64,000 nucleotides of DNA from Paracoccus sp. MC1862. Its GTDB lineage: Bacteria; Pseudomonadota; Alphaproteobacteria; Rhodobacterales; Rhodobacteraceae. The translations under genes and the position numbers were made by a program. The DNA lies in the NCBI RefSeq assembly GCF_016617715.1, contig NZ_CP067225.1, positions 558,001-622,000 of the forward strand, read 5' to 3'. The notes under the pieces were generated by a model, which was not told the origin of the DNA, made no database searches, and worked only from the letters and a program-made list of their open reading frames with translations. The stretch's first letter is position 1, and every line of letters begins with the position of its first letter. Positions 37,111 through 46,134 of this stretch are shown piece by piece.

Positions 37111-38019
37111 CGCCGGCGAGAAGGCCGACATGCGGGCAGCAAGCAGCGTGGCCACGGCGTCAACTGATCTCGGCAGCCGCCGCCGCGCACGTACGATCGC
37201 ATGGGCGCTTGCACTGAGCAGCAGCGGCTCATCGACATCGAGGATCTTCAGCTCGCCCCGCGCCTCTTGGATGGTGGCCGAGAAGCGAGGCAGGAACGTC
37301 ACGCCGAGGCCGGCCGAAACGAAGCGGATCAAGAGGGCAATCGACTCGGTCTCTACAACCGGGTGCAGTGACAAGCCATGATCGCTGGCTGCCCGGGCCA
37401 GCAGCTGATGGATCCCATGACTTTCGTTCAGCAGCGCGAGCGGTTGCTCGAGCACGTCTGCAAGCCACAGTCTGGAGCGGCCGATCAGCGAGGAGGAGAC
37501 CGGTACGATCGCGCAAAGCGGCTGCCGCCCGATCGCCAGCGATCGCGTCCCCGGAAGCAGGATGGGGTTATAAGCGAGAGCGATGTCCACCTGGTCCTGG
37601 ATGACGAGTTCGACCAGCCTGTCGGTGCCAGCAGTGGTGATCTGGTAGCGCAGGTTCGGGTTGGTGCTCATCAGCGCCGCCAGTCCGTTCTGCATCAGAT
37701 CGGCCGCAAATCCTTCGCCGACGCCCAGCCGGATCACCCGCCGCGTGTCGTTGCGATACTGGCCGATCAGTTCACGGACATAGTCCTGCTCGTTGTGCAG
37801 GTGGTTGGCGTGGTCGAGCAGCAGCTTGCCCGCCTCGGTCAAAAGCATCCCCTGCGAATGTCGTTCGAAAAGCTTCACGCCAAGTCGGATCTCCGCGTCC
37901 GAGATCTTGCGGCTGATCGAGGAGGTCACGACGTTCAGCCGCTCGGAGGCGCGCCGGATAGATCCTTCCTGCGCCACCACGGCGAATTCGCGCAGGAACC
38001 GGTGGTCGAAAGCGTCCAT
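37099..38019 (-). CDS. LysR-family transcriptional regulator
   Basis: A 306-residue regulator. The winged helix-turn-helix occupies residues 1-62 (FLREFAVVAQEGSIRRASERLNVVTSSISRKISDAEIRLGVKLFERH), followed by the linker helix and a periplasmic-binding-like effector domain. ATG 38019 is chosen because the DNA-binding domain starts there; 55 upstream residues in frame look non-coding. It stands between a dehydrogenase operon (same strand) and a divergent membrane operon, and both carry a matching dyad. It probably controls both in response to their substrate. Confidence 0.9.
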   Translation of the reverse strand: MDAFDHRFLREFAVVAQEGSIRRASERLNVVTSSISRKISDAEIRLGVKLFERHSQGMLLTEAGKLLLDHANHLHNEQDYVRELIGQYRNDTRRVIRLGVGEGFAADLMQNGLAALMSTNPNLRYQITTAGTDRLVELVIQDQVDIALAYNPILLPGTRSLAIGRQPLCAIVPVSSSLIGRSRLWLADVLEQPLALLNESHGIHQLLARAASDHGLSLHPVVETESIALLIRFVSAGLGVTFLPRFSATIQEARGELKILDVDEPLLLSASAHAIVRARRRLPRSVDAVATLLAARMSAFSPAALP

Positions 38020-38213
38020 GATCGTCTTGTTCCTCAATTCCCGAACGCGTCCAGACGCTGCCGTTCCTGCAGCAGTGACGCGTGGCGGAAAAGATCTGCG
38101 GCGGCTTCGATGAGCGTTCCGTTGGACATGACTTTGATCCGGTTCGGCGCGACGCGGCAATGATGCGTGCGGCACACGGAGCAAGTCCAGCCGGTCCTAT
38201 AGGTGCGCGAGGA

Positions 38214-38241
38214 TTGCCCGAGGGGCAACACCGCGTTGCCC
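38214..38241. promoter_or_regulatory. LysR-type operator candidate upstream of the DUF3100 operon
   Basis: TTGCCC, spacer GAG, GGGCAA (38214-38228) is a perfect dyad, followed by a third half-site within CCGCGTTGCCC ending at 38241. That eleven-base string also forms the left arm region of the other site. It is about 87 bases before the DUF3100 start. Confidence 0.65.
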
Positions 38242-38314
38242 AGCAGCGTGCTGCCGGGTCATGTGCGAAGCGGGTTAGCCTTCGGCACTTGCATCGATCC
38301 ACGGGAGGGGCTTG

Positions 38315-39142
38315 ATGACCAATGTTTTCTCGCGCGACGCGTTGCCACTGCATCTGCTGGTGCTGGTCATCGTTGTGATTTCCGAATTGATCGGCATCAT
38401 CCGGCTGCCGATCGGGATTGCCACGGTGATCCTCCTGCCGATCCTTTATGCCTTTGCAATCGGGATCGCACTCAATCCGGTCATCAACAAGGCGACACGA
38501 CAGGTTCTCACGGCGCGCTCCAGCAAGATCGCGGGGGCGATGATCATCGTCGCGATCATGCCCTTCATCGCGCGTTTCGGCACCACCGTCGGACCAGCGA
38601 TGGGGGACATCATCGCCGCCGGCCCGGCTCTCATCCTTCAGGAGATCGGCAACCTCGGCACGATCGCTGTCGCATTCCCTGTGGCCGTCTACCTGCTCGG
38701 CATGGGACGGGAAGCGATCGGCGCGTCCTATTCGATCGACCGTGAGCCGAACCTTGCCCTGATCGCCGAGAAATACGGGCTGAACAGCCCCGAAGGCGCC
38801 GGCGCCATGGGTGTCTATGCCACCGGCACGCTGATCGCCACCTTTGTCTTTGCGATCATGCCGCCTCTCATCCATGCACTCGACATCTTCGACGTCCGCG
38901 CGCTGGCGATGGCCTGCGGCGTCGGCTCGGGCTCGATGCTGGCTGCCTGCACCGGCGGCCTCGTCGCAGTGATCCCCGAACAGGAGGAAATCATCCTTGC
39001 GCTGGCCGCGGCCAGCAACATCCTGACCTATGCCACCGGGCTTTATGTCGCCGTATTCGTGGCCTTGCCGCTGACCGAGTGGCTTTACCAGCGCGCCCGT
39101 CCCAACGATCCGGCCAATCCGACCAAGGGAGAGAAAGCATGA
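38315..39142 (+). CDS. DUF3100 multi-pass membrane protein
   Basis: A 275-residue inner-membrane protein with about eight hydrophobic segments (for example LLVLVIVVISELIGIIRLPIG, and VAFPVAVYLLGMG). Its glycine-rich GVGSGSMLAACTGGLVAV loop near 210 fits a transporter. It matches DUF3100 as I know it; the family is uncharacterised. ATG 38315 follows GGGAGGGGC; a TTG one codon earlier is also possible. The stop overlaps the next gene's start, and the operon is divergent from the LysR regulator. Transport of the dehydrogenase substrate is inferred. Confidence 0.8.
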   Translation: MTNVFSRDALPLHLLVLVIVVISELIGIIRLPIGIATVILLPILYAFAIGIALNPVINKATRQVLTARSSKIAGAMIIVAIMPFIARFGTTVGPAMGDIIAAGPALILQEIGNLGTIAVAFPVAVYLLGMGREAIGASYSIDREPNLALIAEKYGLNSPEGAGAMGVYATGTLIATFVFAIMPPLIHALDIFDVRALAMACGVGSGSMLAACTGGLVAVIPEQEEIILALAAASNILTYATGLYVAVFVALPLTEWLYQRARPNDPANPTKGEKA

Positions 39143-39645
39143 CCCAGGCGACCGAGATGCATGACCTAGCGGATGCCATCGCAGATGATGAACGGTCGGA
39201 CATCCCCGTTGGCGACAAGATGGCGATGCTGCTTGTCGCCGGGGTTATCGGGCTGGTGGCGAACTGGGTTGCAACCGGGACCTTACCCGGAGGGGCACTG
39301 CCGGGAATGTTGTTCCTTCTGGTCGGCTCGGCGATCGGGCTGATGCTTGCGCAGGTCATCCGGATCGGCCTTCCGGCAGTGGCTTGGGTGTCGCTGATTG
39401 CGGTGCTCGCAACCATTCCGGGGGTTCCCGGCTCGGCCTGGGTGACGGAAGCCGTCGGAAAGCTGAACTTCCTCGCGCTGGCGACTCCGGCGCTGGCCTA
39501 TGGCGGTCTGGCCCTGACTGCACAGGAGTTCCACATCGCCCGGACCTCTGGCTGGAAGATCGTGATTGTCGCGCTCTGCGTGATGTTCGGGACTTATATC
39601 GGCTCGGTCATCATCGCCCATCTGACCTTGGGGCTGACGGGCTGA
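39139..39645 (+). CDS. membrane protein, partner of DUF3100
   Basis: A 168-residue protein with a polar N-terminus and about five membrane spans. ATG 39139 overlaps the DUF3100 stop (ATGA) after a GGGAGAGAAAG ribosome site, so the two are made in fixed ratio and probably form one complex. The spans are Leu/Ala/Gly-rich, with KLNFLALATPALAYGGLAL near 110-128. I recognise no named domain. An ISNCY element begins about 65 bases downstream. Confidence 0.75.
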   Translation: MTQATEMHDLADAIADDERSDIPVGDKMAMLLVAGVIGLVANWVATGTLPGGALPGMLFLLVGSAIGLMLAQVIRIGLPAVAWVSLIAVLATIPGVPGSAWVTEAVGKLNFLALATPALAYGGLALTAQEFHIARTSGWKIVIVALCVMFGTYIGSVIIAHLTLGLTG

Positions 39646-39709
39646 CGGTCTCCAGATCAAGGCATCCATAAAACCAAGTATTCAAGCCGGCGGTATACGC
39701 GCAAAGCTA

Positions 39710-41270
39710 AAATGTCACCGCTGAGCAAAGCAGGAATGTCACTCTCCCCCGGTTGAAGCATGATCCTCGGGGGACGAACATGGGATGGCTGGTGATGAGC
39801 GAACGCGAGCTGAACCGGATCGAGGTGCTGTCGGAGGTTGGGACTGGCCGGTTGCGGGTTGAAGACGCCGCCGGCCTGCTCGGCCTGACCCGGCGGCAGG
39901 TATTTCGGCTGCTGGCGCGGTTTCGGGCGGATGGCCCGGCCGGGCTGGCCCACCGTGCGCGCGGACGTGCGCCGAACAACGCCCTGTCTGCCCTTCATCG
40001 GGAGCAGGTGCTGGCACTCGTTCGGACGCAGTATGCCGATTTCGGTCCGACGCTTGCGGCCGAGAAGCTGGCCGAGCTGCATGACATCCATATCTCGCAC
40101 GAGACCTTGCGCAAATGGATGATCGAAGACGGTTTATGGGTCTCGCGCAAGCAGCAGCGGGTGCTGCACCAGCCGCGGCTGCGGCGCGAGGCCCTGGGTG
40201 AGCTGGTCCAGATCGACGGCTCGGAGCATCGCTGGTTCGAGGATCGGGGCCCCGCCTGCACGTTGCTGGTGTTCATCGACGATGCGACCGGCCGGCTCAT
40301 GCATCTCCGGTTTGTCGCCTCCGAGAGCACCTTCAGCTATTTCAATGCGCTGGAGGGCTACCTTCAGGAGCACGGCCGGCCCGTGGCCTTCTATTCGGAC
40401 AAGCACAGCGTGTTTCGGGTGAACCGCACCGAGGCGCGCAGCGGCCATGGCATGACGCAATTCGGCCGGGCGCTGAACGAGCTGAACATCGAGATCCTCT
40501 GCGCCAATTCCTCGCAGGCCAAGGGCCGGGTCGAGCGCGCCAATCGCACCCTGCAGGACCGTCTGGTCAAGGAACTGCGGCTTGCCGGGATCGCGGACAT
40601 GGCAGCCGGCAATACGTTCCTGCCCGGCTTCATCGCGGCCTTCAATACCCGCTTCGCCCGCATCCCGCGCCGGTCGGACGATCTGCACCGTCCCCTGAAC
40701 GTCGAGCCGGAGCGGCTCCGCGACATCTTCTGCCTGCGCGACGAACGCCATGTCGGCCAGCAGCTGGCGCTGTCCTACGACAGGAAGCGCATCATCCTCG
40801 AACCGAACCACCTGACGCTCGGCCTGGTCGGCACATACGTCGACACCTACGAGTTCCCGGACGGCCGGCTGGAGATCCGGGCCAGGGGCGTGTCCCTGCC
40901 CTGCCGGATGTTCGACAAGGAGCAGCGCGTCACCCACGCCGCGATCACCGAGAACAAGCGCCTGACCGAGGTGCTGGCCTTCATCCAGACCCAGCAGGAC
41001 CAGGACCCGCCCAGGGCGCGGCGCGTCGGCAAGCAGCGCACCCGCTATGAGCCCAAGGGCACCGTCGGACCTGGTCGCACACCTCTGCTGGTCAAGGCAC
41101 GTCGAGCGCAGGTCGAAGCCAGAACGAACTGAACGCCAGACGGAGCACTGGATCCGACGGCCGCTCAAGGCAGCCGGTCAGGGCTGCGATGGCGGAGGTC
41201 TCCGCCCTGCCCGGCTGCCGGCATCGTGGCGCCCGGTGACATTCCTGAATTGCCAGCAAGGGTGACATTT
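39710..41270 (+). mobile_element. ISNCY-type insertion sequence, apparently intact
   Basis: Both ends carry two spaced copies of the AATGTCAC box in inverted orientation: AAATGTCACC at 39710 and AATGTCAC near 39734 on the left, and GGTGACATTT ending at 41270 with GGTGACATTC near 41235 on the right. One long transposase gene fills the interior. The exact outer base is uncertain by a few positions, and no target duplication could be fixed. Confidence 0.75.
39780..41132 (+). CDS. ISNCY-family transposase
   Basis: A 450-residue DDE transposase. The N-terminal helix-turn-helix is LRVEDAAGLLGLTRRQVFRLLARFRADG (about 21-48). The integrase core begins LVQIDGSEHRWFEDRG with first Asp, then VAFYSDKHSVFRVN with second Asp and SSQAKGRVERANRTLQDRLVKEL with the Glu. 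No frameshift is present. ATG 39780 is chosen for its GGGGGACG ribosome site; ATG 39753 would add nine residues. Confidence 0.9.
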   Translation: MGWLVMSERELNRIEVLSEVGTGRLRVEDAAGLLGLTRRQVFRLLARFRADGPAGLAHRARGRAPNNALSALHREQVLALVRTQYADFGPTLAAEKLAELHDIHISHETLRKWMIEDGLWVSRKQQRVLHQPRLRREALGELVQIDGSEHRWFEDRGPACTLLVFIDDATGRLMHLRFVASESTFSYFNALEGYLQEHGRPVAFYSDKHSVFRVNRTEARSGHGMTQFGRALNELNIEILCANSSQAKGRVERANRTLQDRLVKELRLAGIADMAAGNTFLPGFIAAFNTRFARIPRRSDDLHRPLNVEPERLRDIFCLRDERHVGQQLALSYDRKRIILEPNHLTLGLVGTYVDTYEFPDGRLEIRARGVSLPCRMFDKEQRVTHAAITENKRLTEVLAFIQTQQDQDPPRARRVGKQRTRYEPKGTVGPGRTPLLVKARRAQVEARTN

Positions 41271-41321
41271 CTGGATGGTTGCAACAGACTGTGGTGCCCG
41301 CCGGCTGGCGCGTTATAGGCT

Positions 41322-41480
41322 CTAGTCTCCTACGTGCATGGCGTATTGCTGGCCCTGATGCTCACGCTCCTGCGCAAGCGCGGCTATGCGCCCTGCCGCG
41401 CGCGCATCGGAAAGCGCCTTTTGGTGAGCAAAAGGAATTCCCGCGGCTGCGCCGACGCCCTTGAGGGACAAACTCCTAAC
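41322..41480 (-). pseudogene. possible DEDDh exonuclease C-terminal remnant
   Basis: The minus strand reads LSLKGVGAAAGIPFAHQKALSDARAAGRIAALAQE before a stop at 41322. The His-x-ALxDARAAGRI pattern resembles the third motif of DnaQ-type 3'-5' exonucleases. The rest of the domain is absent, and the frame upstream is not recognisable. It is weak evidence and lies right beside the ISNCY element. Confidence 0.35.
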
Positions 41481-41630
41481 TCGGATGCTTTCTCTGATAA
41501 GACCGAGCGAATTCTTGCCGGAGCCTGTGCGCATGAAGCTGAAAGCTGAGCGCTCTACCGCCCTGCAAGGACGGGCGCTGGGCTTGTCCCTGAACCGCTG
41601 CGACGGTCTGCCGATCCTCCACATTCACGC

Positions 41631-42050
41631 CTACGGCTGCTCGTCCTCGCCGGAGAACAGTTCGCGCAGCCCCGTTACCAAGATGTCGCGGCAGGCAGCT
41701 TCATCCTGACCTGCCAGGGCACGCGCCTCATCAACTATGGCCCGCAGTTGCTGCACTTTATCGCCTGCCTCGGCGACCGGCGCATGGCCGGGCGCCTGTG
41801 TCGGCTGGGGCTCATCAGGTGGAATGTTGGTTGCCGTCTCGTCATTCCCCGGCGCGTCAGTACCGGTCATGGCACGTGCCTCGCGTGCGCCTGCTACCGC
41901 TTGCCCGCCGGAGGATGCAGCAATGGATTCCCGTGACGCCTGGTCCAGCACCTCGTCCATGAACGCAAGATGGTCGGCGCAATCGGCTGCGGCCGAGGTG
42001 GTTAACACGGCGATGAAAGCGGCACTCAGGGCAAGACGGAAGCGGATCAT
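41631..42050 (-). CDS. secreted hypothetical protein in the molybdenum hydroxylase operon
   Basis: A 139-residue protein with signal peptide MIRFRLALSAAFIAVLTTSAAA, a Cys soon after cleavage (DCADHL) and one near the end (AACRDIL). A Pro/Asp/Glu-rich low-complexity middle (TNIPPDEPQPTQAPGHAP) separates two helical parts. It starts nine bases after the stop of the large hydroxylase subunit, so it is the third gene of that operon. No CxxCH heme motif is present, so it is not the usual cytochrome partner. Family unknown. Confidence 0.7.
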   Translation of the reverse strand: MIRFRLALSAAFIAVLTTSAAADCADHLAFMDEVLDQASRESIAASSGGQAVAGAREARAMTGTDAPGNDETATNIPPDEPQPTQAPGHAPVAEAGDKVQQLRAIVDEARALAGQDEAACRDILVTGLRELFSGEDEQP

Positions 42051-42059
42051 GTCACTCTC

Positions 42060-44345
42060 CTAGCTGCTCAGCTGGTTGCCGACCGGCAGGCGGCGGATCC
42101 GCTGGCCCGTGGCGGCGAAGATGGCGTTGGTGATGGCAGGCGTCACGGGGGGCAGGCCGGGCTCGCCTACGCCGCCGAGCGGCTGACCATAATCCTCGCC
42201 GCCGACCAGATGAACGTGGATCTCACGCGGGGCGGTATCCATGCGCGGGACCAGGTAGGTGTCGAAGTTGTCCTGCTGTGCCCGTCCTTGCGCGAAGGTG
42301 ATCTGCGAGGTCAGCGCCTGGCCCGAGCCCATGATCACCGCGCCTTCCATCTGGGAACGGATCCGATCGGGATTCACGTGGGGGCCGCAGTCGATGGCGA
42401 GATGGGCAGCGGGGATGCGCACGTTGCCGGCCTCGTCGACCTCGACCTCGACCACCACGGCGACGTAGCTGACGAAGCTGTAATGCGCCGCAAGCCCAAG
42501 TCCGCGCCTCGCGGGCATCTCTCGACCCCAGCCGGCGGCCTCGGTCGCGGTCTCGATCACCCGGCGCAGGCGGCCGGTATCCACCGGATAGCGTGCCGGG
42601 TCCTCTCCATAGTTCCAGACGTCGCCAAGCTCGGTCGGGTCGATCTTCCGCGCGGGGCCGATCACCTCCAGCAGATAGTCGCGGTGGTCGCGGCCCGCCT
42701 CGTGGGCCAGTTCGGCGATGAAGGACTGAATCGCGAAGGCATGCGGGATGTTCGAGACCGAGCGATACCAGCCGATCCGCGTGTGCGCCTGAGCCTTGGG
42801 ATTTTCAGCGCGCACGTTGGGGATGTCGAGCGGCATGTTCGTCAGCCCCATGCCCAACTCGAACGGCAGCTTCTGCATGGGGTCGGGGGCGAAGATCGAC
42901 CCGATGGTCGGCGCCGCCGTGCGGTGAAGCCAAGCGACCGGACGGCCGCTGTCGTCCAGCCCTGCCTCCAGCCGCTCGACGGATACGGTATGGTAGAAGC
43001 TGTGATGCAGGTCGTCGTCGCGCGTCCAGACCACCTTGACCGGCGCCCCGTCCATTTCACGGCTGAGGATCGCGGCCTCGATGGCGAAGTCGGGCTTGGA
43101 CTTGCGGCCGAAACCGCCGCCCAGCAGGGTGACGTTCACGGTGACATTCTCGGGGGGAAGGCCCAGCTTCTCGGCAATGCGCACGCGTGTCACCTGCGGC
43201 GCCTGCACGCAGGCCCAGACCTCGCAGCGGCCGTCCCGGATCATCGCCAGCGCGGCCGGAGGCTCCATCGGCGCCTGCGCCAGATGGGGGATGTAGTATT
43301 CGGCCTCGACCTTGCGCGGCGCCTCTTGCAGCGCTGTCAGGGCGTCACCCTGGTTGCGCACGACCGCGCCGTCGCTGCTGCGCGCGGCCTGTTCCAGTTC
43401 GGCCTTGAAGACCTCGCTGTCATAGGCGCCGTGGGGGCCGTCCTCCCACCGGATATTCAGCACATCGCGCCCACGCATGGCAGCCCAGGTGTTCGTCGCG
43501 ATCACCGCCACGCCACCCAGCGGCTGGAACTCGGAAGGCTGGGGCGGCGGATCGATCATCACGACGCGCTGCACGCCGGGCACCTTCAGCGCGGCCTCGG
43601 CATCATGGCTGACAGCGCGACCGCCGATGACAGGCGGGCGCGCGACCACCGCGAACAGCATGCCCTCGGCCTTTGCATCCATGCCATAGACCGCGGCGCC
43701 GGTGACGATGCCGGGATTGTCGATCAGCCCCACATCGTCGCGGCCAATGTAGCGGAACTTGTCCGGTGACTTCAGCGCCAGCGACTCGCGGACGGGGATC
43801 TCGCCCTCGGCCGCACGCGAGGCCATGTCGCCGTAACCGGCCTGCCGGCCGGAGGCAGCATGGCTGAGAGCATGGTTCTCGGCCGTGACCTCCTCCACCG
43901 GAACGCCCCATTCCGCGGCGGCGGCTTCTCGCAGCATCTGGCGCGCGGCGGCACCGGCACGCCGCATCGGCTCGAAGAAATGCCGCAGGCTGCGCGAACC
44001 GTCAGTATCCTGGTTGCCGAAGGTCGGCTCGTCTGCCGGTGCCTGGGCAACGCGCACCCGGCTCCAGTCCGCCTCCAGTTCATCCGCGACGGCCATGGCG
44101 ATCGAGGTGCGGACCCCCTGTCCCATTTCCGCACGGTGGACCGTGACCGTCACCGTTCCGTCGGGATCGATGGCGACGAAGATGCGCGGATCGTCCCGCC
44201 AGCCATGCGGCATCGCGTCAGCGCCGAACTTCAGCGGCTCCTCCTGCTCCTGCGCCAGGGAAGGCAGGCCCAGCGAGATCACCAGCGCGCCTGCCCCCAG
44301 TCCCAGCAGGACTGCACGCCGGCTGACATTTTCCAGAGCGGCCAT
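42060..44345 (-). CDS. molybdenum hydroxylase large subunit (isoquinoline 1-oxidoreductase/aldehyde oxidase type)
   Basis: A 761-residue molybdopterin-binding subunit of the xanthine-dehydrogenase family, closest in layout to IorB-type periplasmic enzymes. It begins with a twin-arginine leader ([24 protein letters not shown]) and has [23 protein letters not shown] near 75. Cofactor loops [35 protein letters not shown] and a final GLPPV-type end follow. It would hydroxylate an aldehyde or N-heterocycle with water as oxygen source. The small 2Fe-2S subunit lies two bases upstream. No FAD subunit or XdhC-like chaperone is seen nearby. Confidence 0.9.
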   Translation of the reverse strand: MAALENVSRRAVLLGLGAGALVISLGLPSLAQEQEEPLKFGADAMPHGWRDDPRIFVAIDPDGTVTVTVHRAEMGQGVRTSIAMAVADELEADWSRVRVAQAPADEPTFGNQDTDGSRSLRHFFEPMRRAGAAARQMLREAAAAEWGVPVEEVTAENHALSHAASGRQAGYGDMASRAAEGEIPVRESLALKSPDKFRYIGRDDVGLIDNPGIVTGAAVYGMDAKAEGMLFAVVARPPVIGGRAVSHDAEAALKVPGVQRVVMIDPPPQPSEFQPLGGVAVIATNTWAAMRGRDVLNIRWEDGPHGAYDSEVFKAELEQAARSSDGAVVRNQGDALTALQEAPRKVEAEYYIPHLAQAPMEPPAALAMIRDGRCEVWACVQAPQVTRVRIAEKLGLPPENVTVNVTLLGGGFGRKSKPDFAIEAAILSREMDGAPVKVVWTRDDDLHHSFYHTVSVERLEAGLDDSGRPVAWLHRTAAPTIGSIFAPDPMQKLPFELGMGLTNMPLDIPNVRAENPKAQAHTRIGWYRSVSNIPHAFAIQSFIAELAHEAGRDHRDYLLEVIGPARKIDPTELGDVWNYGEDPARYPVDTGRLRRVIETATEAAGWGREMPARRGLGLAAHYSFVSYVAVVVEVEVDEAGNVRIPAAHLAIDCGPHVNPDRIRSQMEGAVIMGSGQALTSQITFAQGRAQQDNFDTYLVPRMDTAPREIHVHLVGGEDYGQPLGGVGEPGLPPVTPAITNAIFAATGQRIRRLPVGNQLSS

Positions 44346-44347
44346 GG

Positions 44348-44800
44348 TCAAGCTCCCTGCTCGGCTGCACGTTTGATCGCGGCGCGGATGCGGGGATAGG
44401 TGCCGCAGCGGCAGATGTTCTGGCTCATCGCGGAGTCGATGTCGGCATCGGTCGGCTCCGGCGTTTTGGCCAGAAGCGCCGCGGCCTGCATGATCTGCCC
44501 GGCTTGGCAGTAGCCGCATTGCGCGACGTTCAGTTCCTGCCATGCCGCCTGCACCGGATGGGTCCCGTCAGGGGACAGGCCTTCGATGGTGATCACTTGA
44601 GCCCCCTCGGCAACGTTCATCGGGGTGACGCAGGAAAAGCTGGCAACCCCGTCGATATGGACGACGCAGGCGCCGCACAGCCCGGCACCACAGCCGTATT
44701 TCGCGCCGGTGAGCCCCAGCTCGTCGCGCAGATACCACAGAAGCGGCATTTCGGGGTCGCCGTCGAAACTGCGCGCCTGCCCGTTTACAATAAAATCCAT
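44348..44800 (-). CDS. 2Fe-2S subunit of the molybdenum hydroxylase
   Basis: A 150-residue ferredoxin-type subunit (IorA/CoxS type). The first cluster ligands are in [17 protein letters not shown] (about 35-51) with a further Cys in FSCVTP. The second cluster is in [11 protein letters not shown] (about 94-104) and [15 protein letters not shown] (about 127-141). Start 44800 (MDFIVNG) fits the family; ATG 44821 would add seven residues. It carries electrons from the molybdenum centre and is likely co-exported with the Tat-dependent large subunit. Confidence 0.93.
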   Translation of the reverse strand: MDFIVNGQARSFDGDPEMPLLWYLRDELGLTGAKYGCGAGLCGACVVHIDGVASFSCVTPMNVAEGAQVITIEGLSPDGTHPVQAAWQELNVAQCGYCQAGQIMQAAALLAKTPEPTDADIDSAMSQNICRCGTYPRIRAAIKRAAEQGA

Positions 44801-45107
44801 GACGTTTTCTCTTTCCGGCACGTGTGGCTGGCTGAGCCCGCCTGTCAGTCCACGCTGGGCGTCCTGCCATGGCCTTGCCTGCCAAGAGCATCGAGCAACC
44901 TAGTGAAACGCAGGAGACTACAGGATGTTCCCGGGTCGGGGTCCAGAATTGATACCTCCTGAGCAGCGTACCTCATCCGGCGAACTGCTCCGCGCCAAGG
45001 GCAAGCTCTCGGTTATTCATCGCTCTCCAAGCAGGCGAGCAACGGGATCAAAATGATCGTGTCGGAGGAAGCGTTTTCCATTTAACGCGGCCTGCACGAG
45101 GACGTGA
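44801..45107. other. upstream region of the hydroxylase operon; no gene
   Basis: No gene is recognised. The left half presumably holds the hydroxylase promoter. From about 45090 the sequence becomes recognisable as DnaE2 coding. Confidence 0.4.
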
Positions 45108-45305
45108 AGCGGATTTCCTTCGCAAGTCCATGGCCACCTTCAAGTTCACCGGGGGCGTCAGCGCCTTCAAGGGCAAGCTTGTCTCCAGCATGGTCGTCCG
45201 CGGTTATGCCCCGGACTTCGCCGCGCGCACTTCCCGCCAGCTCGAAGGCTTCGGCTCCTACGGCCTTCCCGAAAGCCATGCCGCGAGCTTCGCGCTGTTC
45301 CCCTA
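45108..45305 (+). pseudogene. DnaE2/ImuC error-prone polymerase fragment
   Basis: The plus strand reads [61 protein letters not shown]. This is a short conserved stretch from the middle of the error-prone alpha subunit DnaE2. Only about 65 of more than 1,000 residues remain; the frame then runs into unrelated sequence. It is a relic of a damage-inducible mutagenesis gene. Confidence 0.8.
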
Positions 45306-45425
45306 TGCCTCGCCGCCTGGCAGGAATCCCGAAGCCGTTCATCCGAACCGAGCCACTTCTGCTTGACCTGTGGACATGCGGGCGCGTTTTTCGACGCAGC
45401 ACCCGTAACGGAGGATTGACCCACG

Positions 45426-46106
45426 ATGGCCGCCAAACGCCAGTCAACGGATTTGCAGGAGTTCAGCGCAGCCGAAATCACTGCGCTGGCCCACCTCTAC
45501 CGAGGCGAGGTTTACCGTTCCACCATCTGGCGCACCCGCCTCGACACCACGACCAACTGGTCGGTAGTGACCCTCGGGGTGGCGCTGTCAATCACCTTCT
45601 CCACGCCTGACGCCTCGCCGTTGCCTCTGATGCTGGTAGGCATTCTCATCATGCTGTTTCTCACGCTTGAAGCGCGGCGGTATCGCTACTTCAATGTCTG
45701 GCGGGCACGGGCGCGCTGGATCGAAAGGCACCTCTTTGTACCGATCCTGCGGGACGGCGACCTGCGCACCGAGAAAGGCTGGCATGAGATCCTGGCCACG
45801 GACTACGACAGGCCCGAATATCATGTGAGCTACCTCACGGCGGTCGCGCGACGCGTGCGCAACAACTATCTCTGGATCCTGCTCATCCAGACAATTGCCT
45901 TTGCCGGGAAGCTCATCGTTCATCCGACCCCGGTCACGTCAGTCGAAGCCTTCGTGAACCGGGCCGACGTCGGGCCAATCCCCGGCTTGGTCGTCCTGGC
46001 TCTGGGAGCGCTCTATCTGCTCTCGTGGGTGGCGCTCGCGCTCTGGATCACGCGCGCGGACCGGAAGCGGGCGAAGCGGCGAGGGGTTGCGGCAGCAATG
46101 GGATGA
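45426..46106 (+). CDS. DUF2270 membrane protein
   Basis: A 226-residue protein with an N-terminal soluble part (EITALAHLYRGEVYRSTIWRTRLDTTTNWSV) typical of DUF2270. Two close membrane spans follow near 45-80, then a polar middle with RRYRYFNVWRARARWIE, and two more spans toward the C-terminus ending in a basic tail. The family's function is unknown. ATG 45426 follows GGAGGATTGACCC. The gene is intact, between a DnaE2 relic and IS5 relics. Confidence 0.85.
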   Translation: MAAKRQSTDLQEFSAAEITALAHLYRGEVYRSTIWRTRLDTTTNWSVVTLGVALSITFSTPDASPLPLMLVGILIMLFLTLEARRYRYFNVWRARARWIERHLFVPILRDGDLRTEKGWHEILATDYDRPEYHVSYLTAVARRVRNNYLWILLIQTIAFAGKLIVHPTPVTSVEAFVNRADVGPIPGLVVLALGALYLLSWVALALWITRADRKRAKRRGVAAAMG

Positions 46107-46134
46107 GTTCCCTGTGCCCTCACTCTCGCACTCA

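Noticed and set aside
42210..43769. Very long plus-strand frame opposite the molybdenum hydroxylase large subunit
   Set aside because: It is a codon-bias shadow of a gene with clear domains; no motif of its own.
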